Part shown: in pieces, positions 8,053 through 16,972 of the stretch
How the letters are laid out: each line of letters starts with the position of its first letter
How positions within the stretch are numbered: position 1 is the first letter of the stretch
Assembly: GCF_025421775.1 (NCBI RefSeq)
Contig: NZ_JAOEFX010000004.1
Span: forward strand, 1 to 64,000
Reading direction: 5' to 3'
From: Paenarthrobacter aurescens
GTDB lineage: Bacteria; Actinomycetota; Actinomycetes; Actinomycetales; Micrococcaceae
DNA: 64,000 bases
The notes under the pieces: generated by a model
What the model saw: the letters and a program-made list of their open reading frames with translations, nothing else
What the model was told of the DNA's origin: nothing
The model's database searches: none
Made by a program: the position numbers and the translations under genes

Positions 8053-8874
8053 TCAGAGGCTGAGATAGCGGATTTCCTTCGTGTTATCGGTGTAGGTCAC
8101 GTCAACGGGTACGTCTTCGCCGGAATTTGGCAGTTCCCCGCCGGGAAGCCAAAACGCGAACTGCCCTTTGGATACGGTGGCCGTAATCCTGTCGCCGGCC
8201 CTGCTGGTGTAACTCATGGCCGCAACGTCCGGACCAACCTGCCCAGACGCCATGGAGAGCGGGTTGTTGGCGATGACACCGGTTCCGAGCTGGGTGGTCC
8301 TGATATCCCGGCCGGTGGGTTCCTTCCCATATCCGGGCTTTCCCACTGAACCGAAGGACCCCCTCATGAACCATGGGGCCGTGGAATCGGTGGTGCATGT
8401 GGCTTCGAAACCGTCGGCCCCGCTGAGGACCACCGTGGTCCAGGCGCCGCGCCTCTCGGCGATGGCGGCTTCCGCCGCGGCCACGTCACTGGCGAACATG
8501 CCATCACCAACACCCTTGCTCGAGCGGACGCAGTCGGAAACCGCGCGGTCTCGCTCGGCACCGGTCAATTCGCCGGGCGCGGCGGTCCATGTTGCAAAGG
8601 CAGGGTCGCCTCCTGAAAGGGCCGGGCCAATCAGGAACCCAACTGTGGCGGCGAAAGCAACGGCACCCAAAGCGAGGGTTCGACGACGACGGCGGCTTGG
8701 GTGCGACGTCGACGTTTTGTGGTTCGCGGGTCTGGTGGCGGCGGCCGCAGAGATCGGATGGGACCTGAGAATCTGTTCGAGGTCGTTCTGCGAACGGTTC
8801 GGGTCGGGAGCCGCAGTCTGGTCGGCTGCGTCCATGGAGCGGAGAAGAGCGGCGATATTTTGGTTGCTTTTCAT
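8053..8874 (-). CDS. Membrane protein partner of ECF sigma factor (possible anti-sigma)
   Basis: The 273-residue protein has a polar N-terminal part (about 1-65) with a basic RRRRR stretch just before one membrane segment (about 66-88, TLALGAVAFAATVGFLIGPAL), then an extracytoplasmic domain with two Cys (SDCVRSS and EATCTTD). The start ATG overlaps the sigma factor stop by four bases, so they are co-translated. This arrangement, like CU044_5270-type proteins of actinobacteria, suggests it senses outside conditions and modulates the sigma factor. No zinc-binding anti-sigma HxxxCxxC motif is present, so the anti-sigma role is an inference. Confidence 0.65.
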   Translation of the reverse strand: MKSNQNIAALLRSMDAADQTAAPDPNRSQNDLEQILRSHPISAAAATRPANHKTSTSHPSRRRRRTLALGAVAFAATVGFLIGPALSGGDPAFATWTAAPGELTGAERDRAVSDCVRSSKGVGDGMFASDVAAAEAAIAERRGAWTTVVLSGADGFEATCTTDSTAPWFMRGSFGSVGKPGYGKEPTGRDIRTTQLGTGVIANNPLSMASGQVGPDVAAMSYTSRAGDRITATVSKGQFAFWLPGGELPNSGEDVPVDVTYTDNTKEIRYLSL

Positions 8875-9443
8875 GGTGTTGTGGCCTTTTCTGGAAACGT
8901 TGCAGGCGACGGCGGCCCATTCCGGGGGACGTGGTCAAGAAGTAGCCGCAGGGCCCGCCTCGCACGGGTGAGGCGCAGCCGAAACGCGACCGGAGAGATG
9001 CCCACTACATGTGCTGCCTGGGGCGCCGACAGGTTCTCAAAGATCGCAAGCCCGAGGGTCTCTTGGTGGACTTCGGAGAGAAGCGCCCAGGCTCTGCCTA
9101 AATCCACGCGGCTACTCACCAGGTCAGCATGGGAATTATCGCTCGGGGATGTCACCGTCGCCTCAGCCAAGCGGACGCCCAGGGCCTGCCACCGCTGTTC
9201 TCCGCGGCTGGCATTCAGCATGAGATTCCGAGTGATGCCAAAGAGCCAGGCACGTGCGTCGTCCTCGCATTCCGGGGCTTCCGAAAACCGCCGCCAGACT
9301 GTAAGAAATGCCTCAGCCACTACATCCTCGGCATTCGCTGAGTCAGTGCGACGATGCACGAACTTCAACAGGTCAGCGTAGGCGGATTCGTAAAGCGCCC
9401 TAAAGGCCTCTTCCCGGTCGGGGGCTCTCGATAGGTAGCTCAT
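8871..9443 (-). CDS. ECF-type RNA polymerase sigma factor
   Basis: The 190-residue protein has sigma region 2 (YADLLKFVHRRTDSANAEDVVAEAFLTVWRRF) near residues 20-55 and region 4 (ETLGLAIFENLSAPQAAHVVGISPVAFRLRLTRARRAL) near 130-170. It has no region 1 or 3, as in ECF sigmas. It is encoded directly before, and overlaps by four bases, the membrane protein gene, and is divergent from the Ig-repeat surface protein gene. Target promoters are unknown; the divergent gene and its own operon are natural candidates. Confidence 0.85.
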   Translation of the reverse strand: MSYLSRAPDREEAFRALYESAYADLLKFVHRRTDSANAEDVVAEAFLTVWRRFSEAPECEDDARAWLFGITRNLMLNASRGEQRWQALGVRLAEATVTSPSDNSHADLVSSRVDLGRAWALLSEVHQETLGLAIFENLSAPQAAHVVGISPVAFRLRLTRARRALRLLLDHVPRNGPPSPATFPEKATTP

Positions 9444-9569
9444 ACCCTGTACTTGTCCGCCACGTACCTAAGTGTGTTGCATGGCACCGAAAATTCCCGG
9501 ACGCGGCCATCAGTGGAACAGGGCAGAACTCCCCATGGCACTGCTGCGGGCCGACGCCTACGATGGCAG

Positions 9570-9600
9570 GGGACCGTTCGGTCCCTTCAGTCACTTTTTT
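9570..9600 (+). promoter_or_regulatory. Leader hairpin with T-tract upstream of the Ig-repeat gene
   Basis: GGGACC (9570-9575) pairs with GGTCCC (9580-9585) around GTTC, and a run of six T follows at 9595-9600, only 20 bases before the start codon at 9620. It could be a terminator or attenuator in the 5' leader, or coincidence. Confidence 0.3.
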
Positions 9601-9619
9601 GGGGAAAAGGACCTTACCC

Positions 9620-12610
9620 ATGCCGTTGCCGCTACCTGCCGCTGACCATCCACCTCAACGTACACGGCAGGGGGTGTGGGCCATCCTGGCGGCCATCCTC
9701 CTGGTGGCTGCAGGCCTCTTCGCCGGCACTGCACCCGCCTCGGCCGCAACCTACACCTTCAAGGGAGTAGTCAAAGGAAAACCGACAGCCACCGCAACGG
9801 CCACCGTGCTGGGCGACGTGTGGGTGGGGGCTTACACCAATGACGACCGGGCCGATTTGGTTGCCGGTGCGTGGTCTGCTCCCGATGGTTCCTACAGTTT
9901 CACTGTGCCGGCTGCCGGCAGCTACAAAATGTGGACCACCTGCAGCAGCGGACCCTGCTCCGCCACCTACGCCGGCGAGTGGAACGTGAACCAGTCCGGC
10001 TCCTACGGTTCGACGCCGGTTGCGGTCACCGATGCTGCCCCCACCACCACGTACAACCCGCAGTTGGAAGCCTTCGGCAGCATGAGCGGCCGGGTCACCA
10101 ATAAGGCAGGCCAGCCGCTGACAGCAGTCTCCGTCTCAGCCTCGCCCAGCGGCGGCGGACAAGTAAGCAGCACGAAGCCCGATGCCAACGGTTACTTCAC
10201 CCTCACCAAGATCCCGCCCAACCAGGCATACATCAGCGTCCGGGACGAATCAGGCCAGCGCCTCTATCTGGAGCAGTACTGGACCGGCACCGGCACCGTA
10301 GACACCTACACGGCGGCTACCGTACCGTCGGGAGTCGCCTGGACCAACGTGAACTTCGTCCTCAAGGATGAAACCATCATCGAAGCCACAGTGACAGACA
10401 CCGCTGGTGCGCCGATCGCCGACGTCGGCTACATCCCGTGGGTCTACAACGACGCAACGGGGGCCTGGGACGGACCCCAAATGGGCCCCCTCACCTCTAA
10501 TGCGCAAGGCAAGATCTACTGGCGTATGACCGTGGGCAAGAAGTACAAACTCTGCGTCTCGGACGATGTCTACGAAGGCACACCGCGCGACAAACGCTAC
10601 AAGGCCGAGTGCTACGACAACACTCCCACCAAGGACACGGCCACTGTCCTGACGGCGACCGCTGCCGGTCAACGCGTGAAGCTGACCATGCAGCTGGACG
10701 TAGCGGGCCTGTCGTTGGCCCCGGGCAGGCCCTTCGTTTACGGCTCGGCCCAGGCAGGGCAAACCCTGACCGTTGACCCCGGCGTGTGGGGCCCCGCTCC
10801 GGTAGCCCTGGCCTACCAGTGGCAGCGCTCCACTGACGGTACCGAACTGCAGGACATCGCAGGTGCCACCGCGCCTACCTATGTGCCCACCGCCGCTGAT
10901 GCCGGGTACGACATCTGGGCAAGGGTCACGGGCACAAAGACCGGGTATGTCCCGCACTACGACACGGTGCACGCCGGTAAATCGGGCGCCGACGCTGTCA
11001 CGGCCTCCAAGCCTTTCACTATTCTGGGCACGCCCAGCGCCGGAAATACCCTGACCGTGGACCACGGCACTCTGACGCCCGCGCCGGACTTTGGCCCCTA
11101 CTACGACTGGTTCGTCAACGGCGTCCAGGACTACAGGTCGAACGCGAAAACTTTCGTCTTGCAAGCCTCAGACGCCGGCAAAAAAGTCACCGCCCGGCTC
11201 AGCATCCACGACTGGCCGCTCCAGCCGTACTACGGCCAGGCCTCCGTCACCGTTGCTGCAGGCACTTTGACTGCCCCGGTACCGACCATCTCGGGGACGG
11301 CAAAGGTGGGATCGGTGCTGACCGCTGCTCCAGGGACATGGGGCCCTGCTCCGGTGACCTTGGCGTATCAGTGGTTCCGCTCTGGTGTTGCGGTGACAGG
11401 TGCTACTTCAGCTACCTACTCTCTTGTCGCTGCCGATCAGGGTAAGACCATGACAGTCCGGGTGACCGGGTCCAAGACCGGATTTACGACGGCCGCGAAA
11501 ACCTCCGCAGCGACAGCCGCTGTCGCCGTAGGCACGTTGACCGCACCGGTTCCCACGGTGTCGGGGACGGCAAAGGTGGGATCGGTGCTGACCGCTGCTC
11601 CGGGTGCGTGGGGCCCTGCTCCGGTGACCTTGGCGTATCAGTGGTTCCGCTCTGGTGTTGCAGTCACCGGCGCTACTTCAGCTACCTACCCCTTGGCTGC
11701 GGCAGACCTAGGCAAGACCATGACAGTCCAGGTGACCGGGTCCAAGACCGGATTTACGACGGCCGCGAAAACCTCCGCAGCGACAGCCGCCGTCGCAGCG
11801 GGCACGTTGACCGCACCGGTTCCCACGGTGTCAGGGACGGCAAAGGTGGGATCGGTGTTGACGGCTGTTCCGGGTGCGTGGGGCCCTGCTCCGGTGACCT
11901 TGGCGTATCAGTGGTTCCGCTCTGGTGTTGCAGTCACCGGCGCTACTTCAGCTACCTACTCTCTTGTCGCTGCCGATCAGGGTAAGACCATGACAGTCCG
12001 GGTGACCGGGTCCAAGACCGGATTTACGACGGCCGCGAAAACCTCCGCAGCGACAGCCGCTGTCGCCGTAGGCACGTTGACCGCGCCAGTTCCCACGGTG
12101 TCGGGGACGGCAAAGGTGGGATCGGTGCTGACCGCTGCTCCGGGTGCGTGGGGCCCTGCTCCGGTGACCTTGGCGTATCAGTGGTTCCGCTCTGGTGTTG
12201 CAGTCACCGGCGCTACTTCAGCTACCTACCCCTTGGCTGCGGCAGACCTAGGCAAGACCATGACAGTCCAGGTGACCGGGTCCAAGACCGGATTTACGAC
12301 GGCCGCGAAAACCTCCGCTGCGACAGCCGCCGTCGCAGCGGGCACGTTGACTGCGCCCACTCCCACCATCTCGGGCACCAAAACGGTGGGCAGCACGCTC
12401 ACCGCAACCCCCGGCGCATGGGGTCCGGCACCTGTGACGTTGACCTACCAGTGGTTCCGCGGAAGCACTGCCATTGCGGGCGCCACCTCGGCGACGTACA
12501 AACTGATCGCCGCGGACAAGGGAAGCGCCATCAAAGTACGCGTCACAGGCACCAAAACTGCGTACACCACACTGGCGCGCTACTCGGCGGCCACTGCCCT
12601 GATCGGCTGA
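9620..12610 (+). CDS. Secreted Ig-like repeat surface protein
   Basis: ATG at 9620 follows AAAAGGA at eight bases. The 996-residue product has a basic N-terminus, a hydrophobic segment (about 22-40) and an A-S-A type cleavage site (ASAATYTF), so it is exported. The N-terminal third has carboxypeptidase-regulatory/Cna-B-like folds (GSMSGRVTNKAGQPLTAVSV). From about residue 375 it consists of Ig-like repeats with recurrent WGPAPV-LAYQW and GATSATY motifs. The last five are each exactly 90 residues (270 bp), at 11261-12610. There is no LPXTG motif or C-terminal membrane anchor; the protein ends right after the last repeat. The likely role is cell-surface adhesion or matrix; ligand unknown. Confidence 0.8.
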   Translation: MPLPLPAADHPPQRTRQGVWAILAAILLVAAGLFAGTAPASAATYTFKGVVKGKPTATATATVLGDVWVGAYTNDDRADLVAGAWSAPDGSYSFTVPAAGSYKMWTTCSSGPCSATYAGEWNVNQSGSYGSTPVAVTDAAPTTTYNPQLEAFGSMSGRVTNKAGQPLTAVSVSASPSGGGQVSSTKPDANGYFTLTKIPPNQAYISVRDESGQRLYLEQYWTGTGTVDTYTAATVPSGVAWTNVNFVLKDETIIEATVTDTAGAPIADVGYIPWVYNDATGAWDGPQMGPLTSNAQGKIYWRMTVGKKYKLCVSDDVYEGTPRDKRYKAECYDNTPTKDTATVLTATAAGQRVKLTMQLDVAGLSLAPGRPFVYGSAQAGQTLTVDPGVWGPAPVALAYQWQRSTDGTELQDIAGATAPTYVPTAADAGYDIWARVTGTKTGYVPHYDTVHAGKSGADAVTASKPFTILGTPSAGNTLTVDHGTLTPAPDFGPYYDWFVNGVQDYRSNAKTFVLQASDAGKKVTARLSIHDWPLQPYYGQASVTVAAGTLTAPVPTISGTAKVGSVLTAAPGTWGPAPVTLAYQWFRSGVAVTGATSATYSLVAADQGKTMTVRVTGSKTGFTTAAKTSAATAAVAVGTLTAPVPTVSGTAKVGSVLTAAPGAWGPAPVTLAYQWFRSGVAVTGATSATYPLAAADLGKTMTVQVTGSKTGFTTAAKTSAATAAVAAGTLTAPVPTVSGTAKVGSVLTAVPGAWGPAPVTLAYQWFRSGVAVTGATSATYSLVAADQGKTMTVRVTGSKTGFTTAAKTSAATAAVAVGTLTAPVPTVSGTAKVGSVLTAAPGAWGPAPVTLAYQWFRSGVAVTGATSATYPLAAADLGKTMTVQVTGSKTGFTTAAKTSAATAAVAAGTLTAPTPTISGTKTVGSTLTATPGAWGPAPVTLTYQWFRGSTAIAGATSATYKLIAADKGSAIKVRVTGTKTAYTTLARYSAATALIG
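11261..12610 (+). repeat. Five tandem 270-bp Ig-domain repeats with ABAB higher order
   Basis: Units begin at 11261, 11531, 11801, 12071 and 12341. Units 1 and 3 share YSLVAADQG and end AVAV; units 2 and 4 share YPLAAADLG and end AVAA. The first four therefore form two near-identical 540-bp copies, pointing to a recent duplication of a two-unit block. Unit 5 is clearly diverged in DNA and protein. Confidence 0.9.
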
Positions 12611-12850
12611 CCTGCCAACGAGGGAGGGCCGCGGCAACTTGCTTCTCCCTTTCACCGGTGTGACAGCGTGTGTTCGTGTCCATTGATCTGCATTTCCAGC
12701 GCTTCCACGGCTGTGACGACCCGGGGGAACCGGTCCATTAACCTGTTGCCGGAGTTCTTCGGAGCGGTGGTGGGTTGGGTTGGCTGCCCCACCCCGGTTG
12801 CACGACGGCGGCCGAAACTTGGCGTTCGTCGTGCCCAGCCGTGTCGCTTG

Positions 12851-13447
12851 TTAGGCCCCGATGGCGGCGATGGCGTAGTGGGCGATGCGGAGGAGGTCCT
12901 CTTTGCTGGCGCCGTCGCGGGCTTGCTGGCTCATTCCTTGTAGTGTCGCTCCGACGAAGGCTGCCATTGCATGGGTGTCGGTGGATTGGGGGATCCGGCC
13001 TGCTTCGCGATCCCGGGTCAGTGCTTCTGCCATGGCCAGGATGTTGTCGTTGCGCATTTTGGACAGCCGTTCTGCGACGTGGCGGTTCGCGGAGGTAACC
13101 GCGACGGCGGAGCTGATCACCAGACAACCACCCGGGAATGTCTTTGACGGGTAGTGGTCGGCGGCTTCTATGAGCAGCCGCCGCATAAGATTCAGCCCGG
13201 AGTCTTCTTCTGCGAAGGCGATGGACATGAAGCTTCCGTGGGTGGCGTTGTAGTGATCCACAACGGAGAAGAAGAGGTCTTCCTTGGAGCCAAAGGCCTT
13301 ATAAAGGCTGGGCGGATTGATGCCCATGGCCTTCGTGAGCTCCGCAAGTGAGGTGCCCTCGTATCCGCTGTCCCAGAAGACCAAAGTGGCGGCTTCCAAG
13401 GCATCATCGAGACTAAATTTCCGTCCTTGGCCTGCTTTTCCTGACAT
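12851..13447 (-). CDS. TetR/AcrR family regulator of the cyclitol-type cluster
   Basis: The ATG at 13447 follows GAGAGGAC; the longer frame upstream is not needed. The product is 198 residues with an N-terminal helix-turn-helix at about 20-55 (GTSLAELTKAMGINPPSLYKAFGSKEDL), close to the AcrR-type regulators of actinobacteria. It is divergent from the SDR gene that opens the 13608-21479 operon, and an inverted repeat lies between the two starts. I infer it represses the operon until a pathway-related ligand binds. Confidence 0.85.
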   Translation of the reverse strand: MSGKAGQGRKFSLDDALEAATLVFWDSGYEGTSLAELTKAMGINPPSLYKAFGSKEDLFFSVVDHYNATHGSFMSIAFAEEDSGLNLMRRLLIEAADHYPSKTFPGGCLVISSAVAVTSANRHVAERLSKMRNDNILAMAEALTRDREAGRIPQSTDTHAMAAFVGATLQGMSQQARDGASKEDLLRIAHYAIAAIGA

Positions 13448-13531
13448 CGTCGTCCTCTCGTCGTTCCTCTCAAGAAGAGCCCCCAGCAGCAGGCATCTAT
13501 TCCCGCCGCCTCCACGAGAGTGGTTTTTCAT

Positions 13532-13551
13532 TATGTGGTCAGCGCCACATA
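13532..13551. promoter_or_regulatory. Candidate TetR operator
   Basis: TATGTGG (13532-13538) and CCACATA (13545-13551) are perfect seven-base inverted repeats separated by six bases. The site lies in the 160-base divergent region between the TetR start (13447) and the SDR start (13608), upstream of the predicted SDR promoter. Confidence 0.55.
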
Positions 13552-13570
13552 TATGTTTTCGAAATCTTTC

Positions 13571-13600
13571 TTGTAGTGATCGCTAAACGTATGTAAGTAT
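13571..13600 (+). promoter_or_regulatory. Predicted promoter giving a near-leaderless SDR transcript
   Basis: A TTGTAG -35 (13571-13576), 17-base spacer and TAAGTA -10 (13594-13599) place the transcription start around 13606-13608, at the ATG at 13608. No Shine-Dalgarno sequence precedes that ATG, which agrees with a leaderless transcript, a common state in actinobacteria. Confidence 0.5.
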
Positions 13601-13607
13601 CTCATTC

Positions 13608-14381
13608 ATGAGCGAAACACACAAAGACCACATCGCCGTCGTGACCGGAGCCAGCCGAGGGATCGGCGCGGCAATCTCCTCCCGCCTTGCCACCGCAGGC
13701 TTGACTATTGCTGTCCACTACGGACAGGACGGGAAGGCGGCTGCGGACGTAGCGGCCTCCATCGAAGCCGCCGGAGGAAAGGCTTTCCCTTTCCAGGCAG
13801 ATCTCGGGACCGATACCGCGGCCCAGGATTTTTGGGCCTCCTACGATAAAGCCGCTGCCGAAGCCGGTGTCTTGAACCAGCCCATTCACGTACTCGTGAA
13901 CAATGCCGGGGTCACCTTGCGCGGGGCCATCGAGGACTTTAGCCGGGAAGATTTTCTTACCCAGCAGGCCATCAACGTCAATGCGCCCTACTTCATCGTC
14001 AAGGAAGGACTGCCCCGGATCGCTGATGGGGGACGCATCATCAACATCTCCTCCGGAGTCACCCGCATAGCTTTCCCGGAAATCATTGGTTACGCCCTCA
14101 CTAAGGGCGCCATTGAAGCCTTCACCCTGACCCTCGCCAAACATCTCGGGCCCAGGGAAATCACCGTGAACTCGGTCGCCCCGGGTGTCGTGGACACCGA
14201 CATCAACGCTGGTTGGCTCCGCGGCAACGAAGAAGCCCAGGCCGGGGTAGCTGCCAGCAGCGCCCTGGGCCGCGTGGGCCAGCCCGACGATATTGCGAGC
14301 ATCGTGACTTTCCTTGCCTCCGACGAAGCGCGCTGGATCACGGGGCAGAAGATCGACGCCACCGGCGGCACCAACCTCTAA
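13608..14381 (+). CDS. Short-chain dehydrogenase/reductase (SDR)
   Basis: This 257-residue classical SDR has the NAD(P) motif TGASRGIG (about 12-19), NNAG in the central strand, catalytic Ser in NISSG, and YALTK as the Tyr-Lys pair. The ending DATGGTNL is typical of 3-oxoacyl-ACP-reductase-like SDRs. As first gene of the cluster with a cyclitol synthase, it probably oxidises or reduces a hydroxyl or keto group on the carbocycle. The start has no ribosome site and matches a leaderless mRNA. A 93-base gap separates it from the VOC gene. Substrate is inferred only from context. Confidence 0.85.
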   Translation: MSETHKDHIAVVTGASRGIGAAISSRLATAGLTIAVHYGQDGKAAADVAASIEAAGGKAFPFQADLGTDTAAQDFWASYDKAAAEAGVLNQPIHVLVNNAGVTLRGAIEDFSREDFLTQQAINVNAPYFIVKEGLPRIADGGRIINISSGVTRIAFPEIIGYALTKGAIEAFTLTLAKHLGPREITVNSVAPGVVDTDINAGWLRGNEEAQAGVAASSALGRVGQPDDIASIVTFLASDEARWITGQKIDATGGTNL

Positions 14382-14474
14382 CTCACCGCACTATCTGGAC
14401 GCTTACCGTCCTAAAGCGTCACATCCGCACAGGGCCCAACCTAGGCCTGACCCGCATCACATCCAGGGGGAATC

Positions 14475-15371
14475 ATGAACCGTGCCCGAATTCGTGGCAT
14501 TGACCATTTCGGTCTCACTATCAGATCGCTTCGCCAAGCGATCCACGACCTTCGGAACGCCCTTGGCGCTGAGGTCTGCTACGTAGAAGGCCCGATCACT
14601 GATCGGGAACCTGGTTGGATGGCGGCGAAACTGGGAGCCCGGGGAACCTGCTCATTAACGGTGGCCGCAATGAATGTTCACGGTATCAACCTCGAACTTT
14701 TCGAATACGTCGGCGCCGAACGCCGCTCCTGGGACACTCCTCCGGGAGCGGCGGGCAGTTTCTTCCTCATTTTCCAGACCCCGAACCCTGACCGCGTGAT
14801 CGCCAGGCTTTACAACGAGAACGCGACAGTCCGCCCCATCGAGCACCCGATCAACGGGTATGAGGTAGCACTGCCTTCCGGGATCAACCTGGCAATCCAG
14901 CACAGACCAGTGCAGCGTCTCCTCGGAGCAGTTGCGCTGAGCCGGTACGACTTCGCGACGGCCCAGCACGAACTCACATCCACGCTCGGTTTCAGCCAGC
15001 AGGAGGCCACCACCGCATTCGGGGCCACCGGTTACCTCTTCGCCAGCGACCATGGGCTGCCAGTCGCAGTACTCCATGGGAATTCTCCCTCACCCCGTCC
15101 AGCCAACAGCGACCTGGGCGGCCATCACGTAGCGTTCCACGCCGACGACGTGGACAAGACGGTCAACTCCATTCGGAACATCAGCGGCTACACCACTTTG
15201 GGTGAACCCGAGACCATCATTGACGGACCCATCGCAGGAGACAGGTGGGTGTACCTCAACTCTCCATTCGGGCTCCAGCTCGAGATCATCAACATGCCCG
15301 ACGGCACCCTGCCCTATGAAAGGGACGCTGCTGCGCTTCGGACCCCCATCGCGATCGGAGCGTTCTCTTGA
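14475..15371 (+). CDS. Vicinal oxygen chelate (VOC) protein, candidate cyclitol epimerase
   Basis: This 298-residue protein has two glyoxalase/bleomycin-type modules: IRGIDHFGLTIRSLRQAIHDL near the N-terminus and SRYDFATAQHELTSTLGF with GHHVAFHADD later. Metal ligands are likely His in DHFG, Glu in LELFEY, His in GHHVAF and Glu in LQLEI. A GGGGGA ribosome site precedes ATG 14475. In cetoniacytone biosynthesis the VOC protein CetB epimerises 2-epi-5-epi-valiolone made by the cyclase CetA. The same pair (VOC plus cyclase) occurs here, so an epimerase role is a reasonable inference; a ring-cleaving dioxygenase is the alternative. It overlaps the next gene by four bases (TTGA). Confidence 0.75.
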   Translation: MNRARIRGIDHFGLTIRSLRQAIHDLRNALGAEVCYVEGPITDREPGWMAAKLGARGTCSLTVAAMNVHGINLELFEYVGAERRSWDTPPGAAGSFFLIFQTPNPDRVIARLYNENATVRPIEHPINGYEVALPSGINLAIQHRPVQRLLGAVALSRYDFATAQHELTSTLGFSQQEATTAFGATGYLFASDHGLPVAVLHGNSPSPRPANSDLGGHHVAFHADDVDKTVNSIRNISGYTTLGEPETIIDGPIAGDRWVYLNSPFGLQLEIINMPDGTLPYERDAAALRTPIAIGAFS

Positions 15372-16972
15372 GCCGCACCGCCTCCCGCCGGTCGATGCTC
15401 AGCGCAAGCGGCGCACTGCTGGGCGCTATCGCACTGAGCGGTGCGCCAGCGCGCGCCCAAGCCGCCGAGACCCAACCCCGTACCAGGGGCTATCAAGTCA
15501 TCACCTCCGCCTCCGAACAGTTCGATGACCTGCAACAAGGCACGAACCTGAGGTGGAAAGGTGAGGCCGAGCGCATCGCGTTCCCACGCACGGCAGCCGA
15601 GGTCGCCGAAGAACTTCGCGCCGTCCTGCGGCTGGGACTGCGTCCTTCTGCCCGCAGCGGAGGGCACTGCTACGAAGGATTCGTCGCCAACCCGGCCGTG
15701 AAATCCATCATCGACCTTTCCGCCATGGACCAAGTCCGCTGGGACCCCGAGATGAATGCCTTCGAAGTAGGCGCCGGCGCGCAACTCGGGCTGGTCTATC
15801 AACTGCTCTACAAGCAATGGGGCGTCTACGTTCCCGCAGGGAACTGCCCCACTGTTGCTGCCGGCGGCCACATCGCCGGCGGCGGTTACGGATCAATGAA
15901 CCGCCGCGACGGACTCGTCGTTGACCACCTCCTCGCCGTTGAAGCCGTTCACGTCCGCAAGGACGGTTCCGTCGCGATCAGTCGCGGCACCCGGGACCCG
16001 AAGGACCGACACCACGAACTGTGGTGGGCCTACACAGGCGGTGGGGGCGGGAATTTTGGCATCGCGACCCGGTACTGGCTTCGCAGCCCCTCAGCCACGG
16101 AGAACCGGCCGGAAAAGGCCCTGCCTTCACCTCCGCGTCATGTCTGGCTCAGCACTGTGTCCTGGTCCTGGGCTGACATCGATGAAGCAGCATTTACCCG
16201 GCTGCTGAACAACCACGGCCAATGGCACGAAAGAAACACAGCCCCCGGAACCCCGGAAGCAAACCTTTTCGCCCAACTGAAAACCTGGCACCGTTCCAAC
16301 GGTTTTATCACCATGGATACCATCGTTGACGCAGCAACCCCTGATGCTGAAGGTGTCCTGGACCGCTACCTGGCAGCCATGTCGGAGGGAGTGCCCACGG
16401 CGAAGGTCACCCAGCGCCGAATCGTGCCGTGGATGCAGGCCACGCAATGGACCGGGTTCACCGGACCCGACTCCACCCGCCGGTTCAAAGGTAAGTCAGC
16501 GTACCTGCGTCGTACGTTCACACCCGAGGCGATCGCCGCTGCCTACCGCGGCCTGAACGATCCAAGGATCGCCAACCCGGGAGCGCTGCTGATGATTGCC
16601 TCCTACGGAGGTGCCGTTAACAGCGTCGCCCCGGACGCGACAGCCGTCCCCCAACGGGACTCCATCATCAAATTCCAGGTGGTCTCCATCTGGGACAACC
16701 CCGAAGATGACCAAACCAACGTCACCTGGACCCGCAACACCTACCAGGGCATGTTCGCCTCCACAGGCGGAGTCCCTCCCCTGAACTCCACAGCAGATGG
16801 TGCCTTCGTAAATTACGCAGACACGGACCTGGACGACAGCGCCTGGAACACCTCCGGACTAACTTCGTTCGACCTCTACTACAAGGGCAACCTGCCACGC
16901 CTCAAACGCGCACGCGCCGCCTACGACCCGAAGGGAGTGTTCTCCCATGCCCAAAGCATCCCTCTTGCCTGA
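15368..16972 (+). CDS. Secreted berberine-bridge-type FAD oxidase with bicovalent flavin motifs
   Basis: The start is TTG at 15368, overlapping the VOC stop. The 534-residue product begins with a Tat-like signal (SRRSMLSASGAL, then a hydrophobic stretch and ARAQA cleavage). The FAD-binding PCMH domain contains SGGHC (His about 100) and GNCPTVAAGGH (Cys about 160), the two residues that hold FAD in bicovalent linkage in BBE-family oxidases. The C-terminal NYADTDL block is the BBE motif. Such enzymes oxidise alcohols, sugars or complex natural products using oxygen. Inside this cluster it may carry out a late, extracytoplasmic oxidation of the product. It overlaps the acyltransferase gene by 26 bases. 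Confidence 0.85.
   Translation: MSRTASRRSMLSASGALLGAIALSGAPARAQAAETQPRTRGYQVITSASEQFDDLQQGTNLRWKGEAERIAFPRTAAEVAEELRAVLRLGLRPSARSGGHCYEGFVANPAVKSIIDLSAMDQVRWDPEMNAFEVGAGAQLGLVYQLLYKQWGVYVPAGNCPTVAAGGHIAGGGYGSMNRRDGLVVDHLLAVEAVHVRKDGSVAISRGTRDPKDRHHELWWAYTGGGGGNFGIATRYWLRSPSATENRPEKALPSPPRHVWLSTVSWSWADIDEAAFTRLLNNHGQWHERNTAPGTPEANLFAQLKTWHRSNGFITMDTIVDAATPDAEGVLDRYLAAMSEGVPTAKVTQRRIVPWMQATQWTGFTGPDSTRRFKGKSAYLRRTFTPEAIAAAYRGLNDPRIANPGALLMIASYGGAVNSVAPDATAVPQRDSIIKFQVVSIWDNPEDDQTNVTWTRNTYQGMFASTGGVPPLNSTADGAFVNYADTDLDDSAWNTSGLTSFDLYYKGNLPRLKRARAAYDPKGVFSHAQSIPLA

Noticed and set aside
10250..11164. A 304-codon minus-strand open frame
   Set aside because: It is antisense to the Ig-repeat gene, which has a signal peptide, ribosome site and consistent repeat structure on the plus strand.
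11261..12610. Regular repeats considered as a CRISPR array
   Set aside because: The 270-bp units are protein-coding, contiguous and have no spacers.
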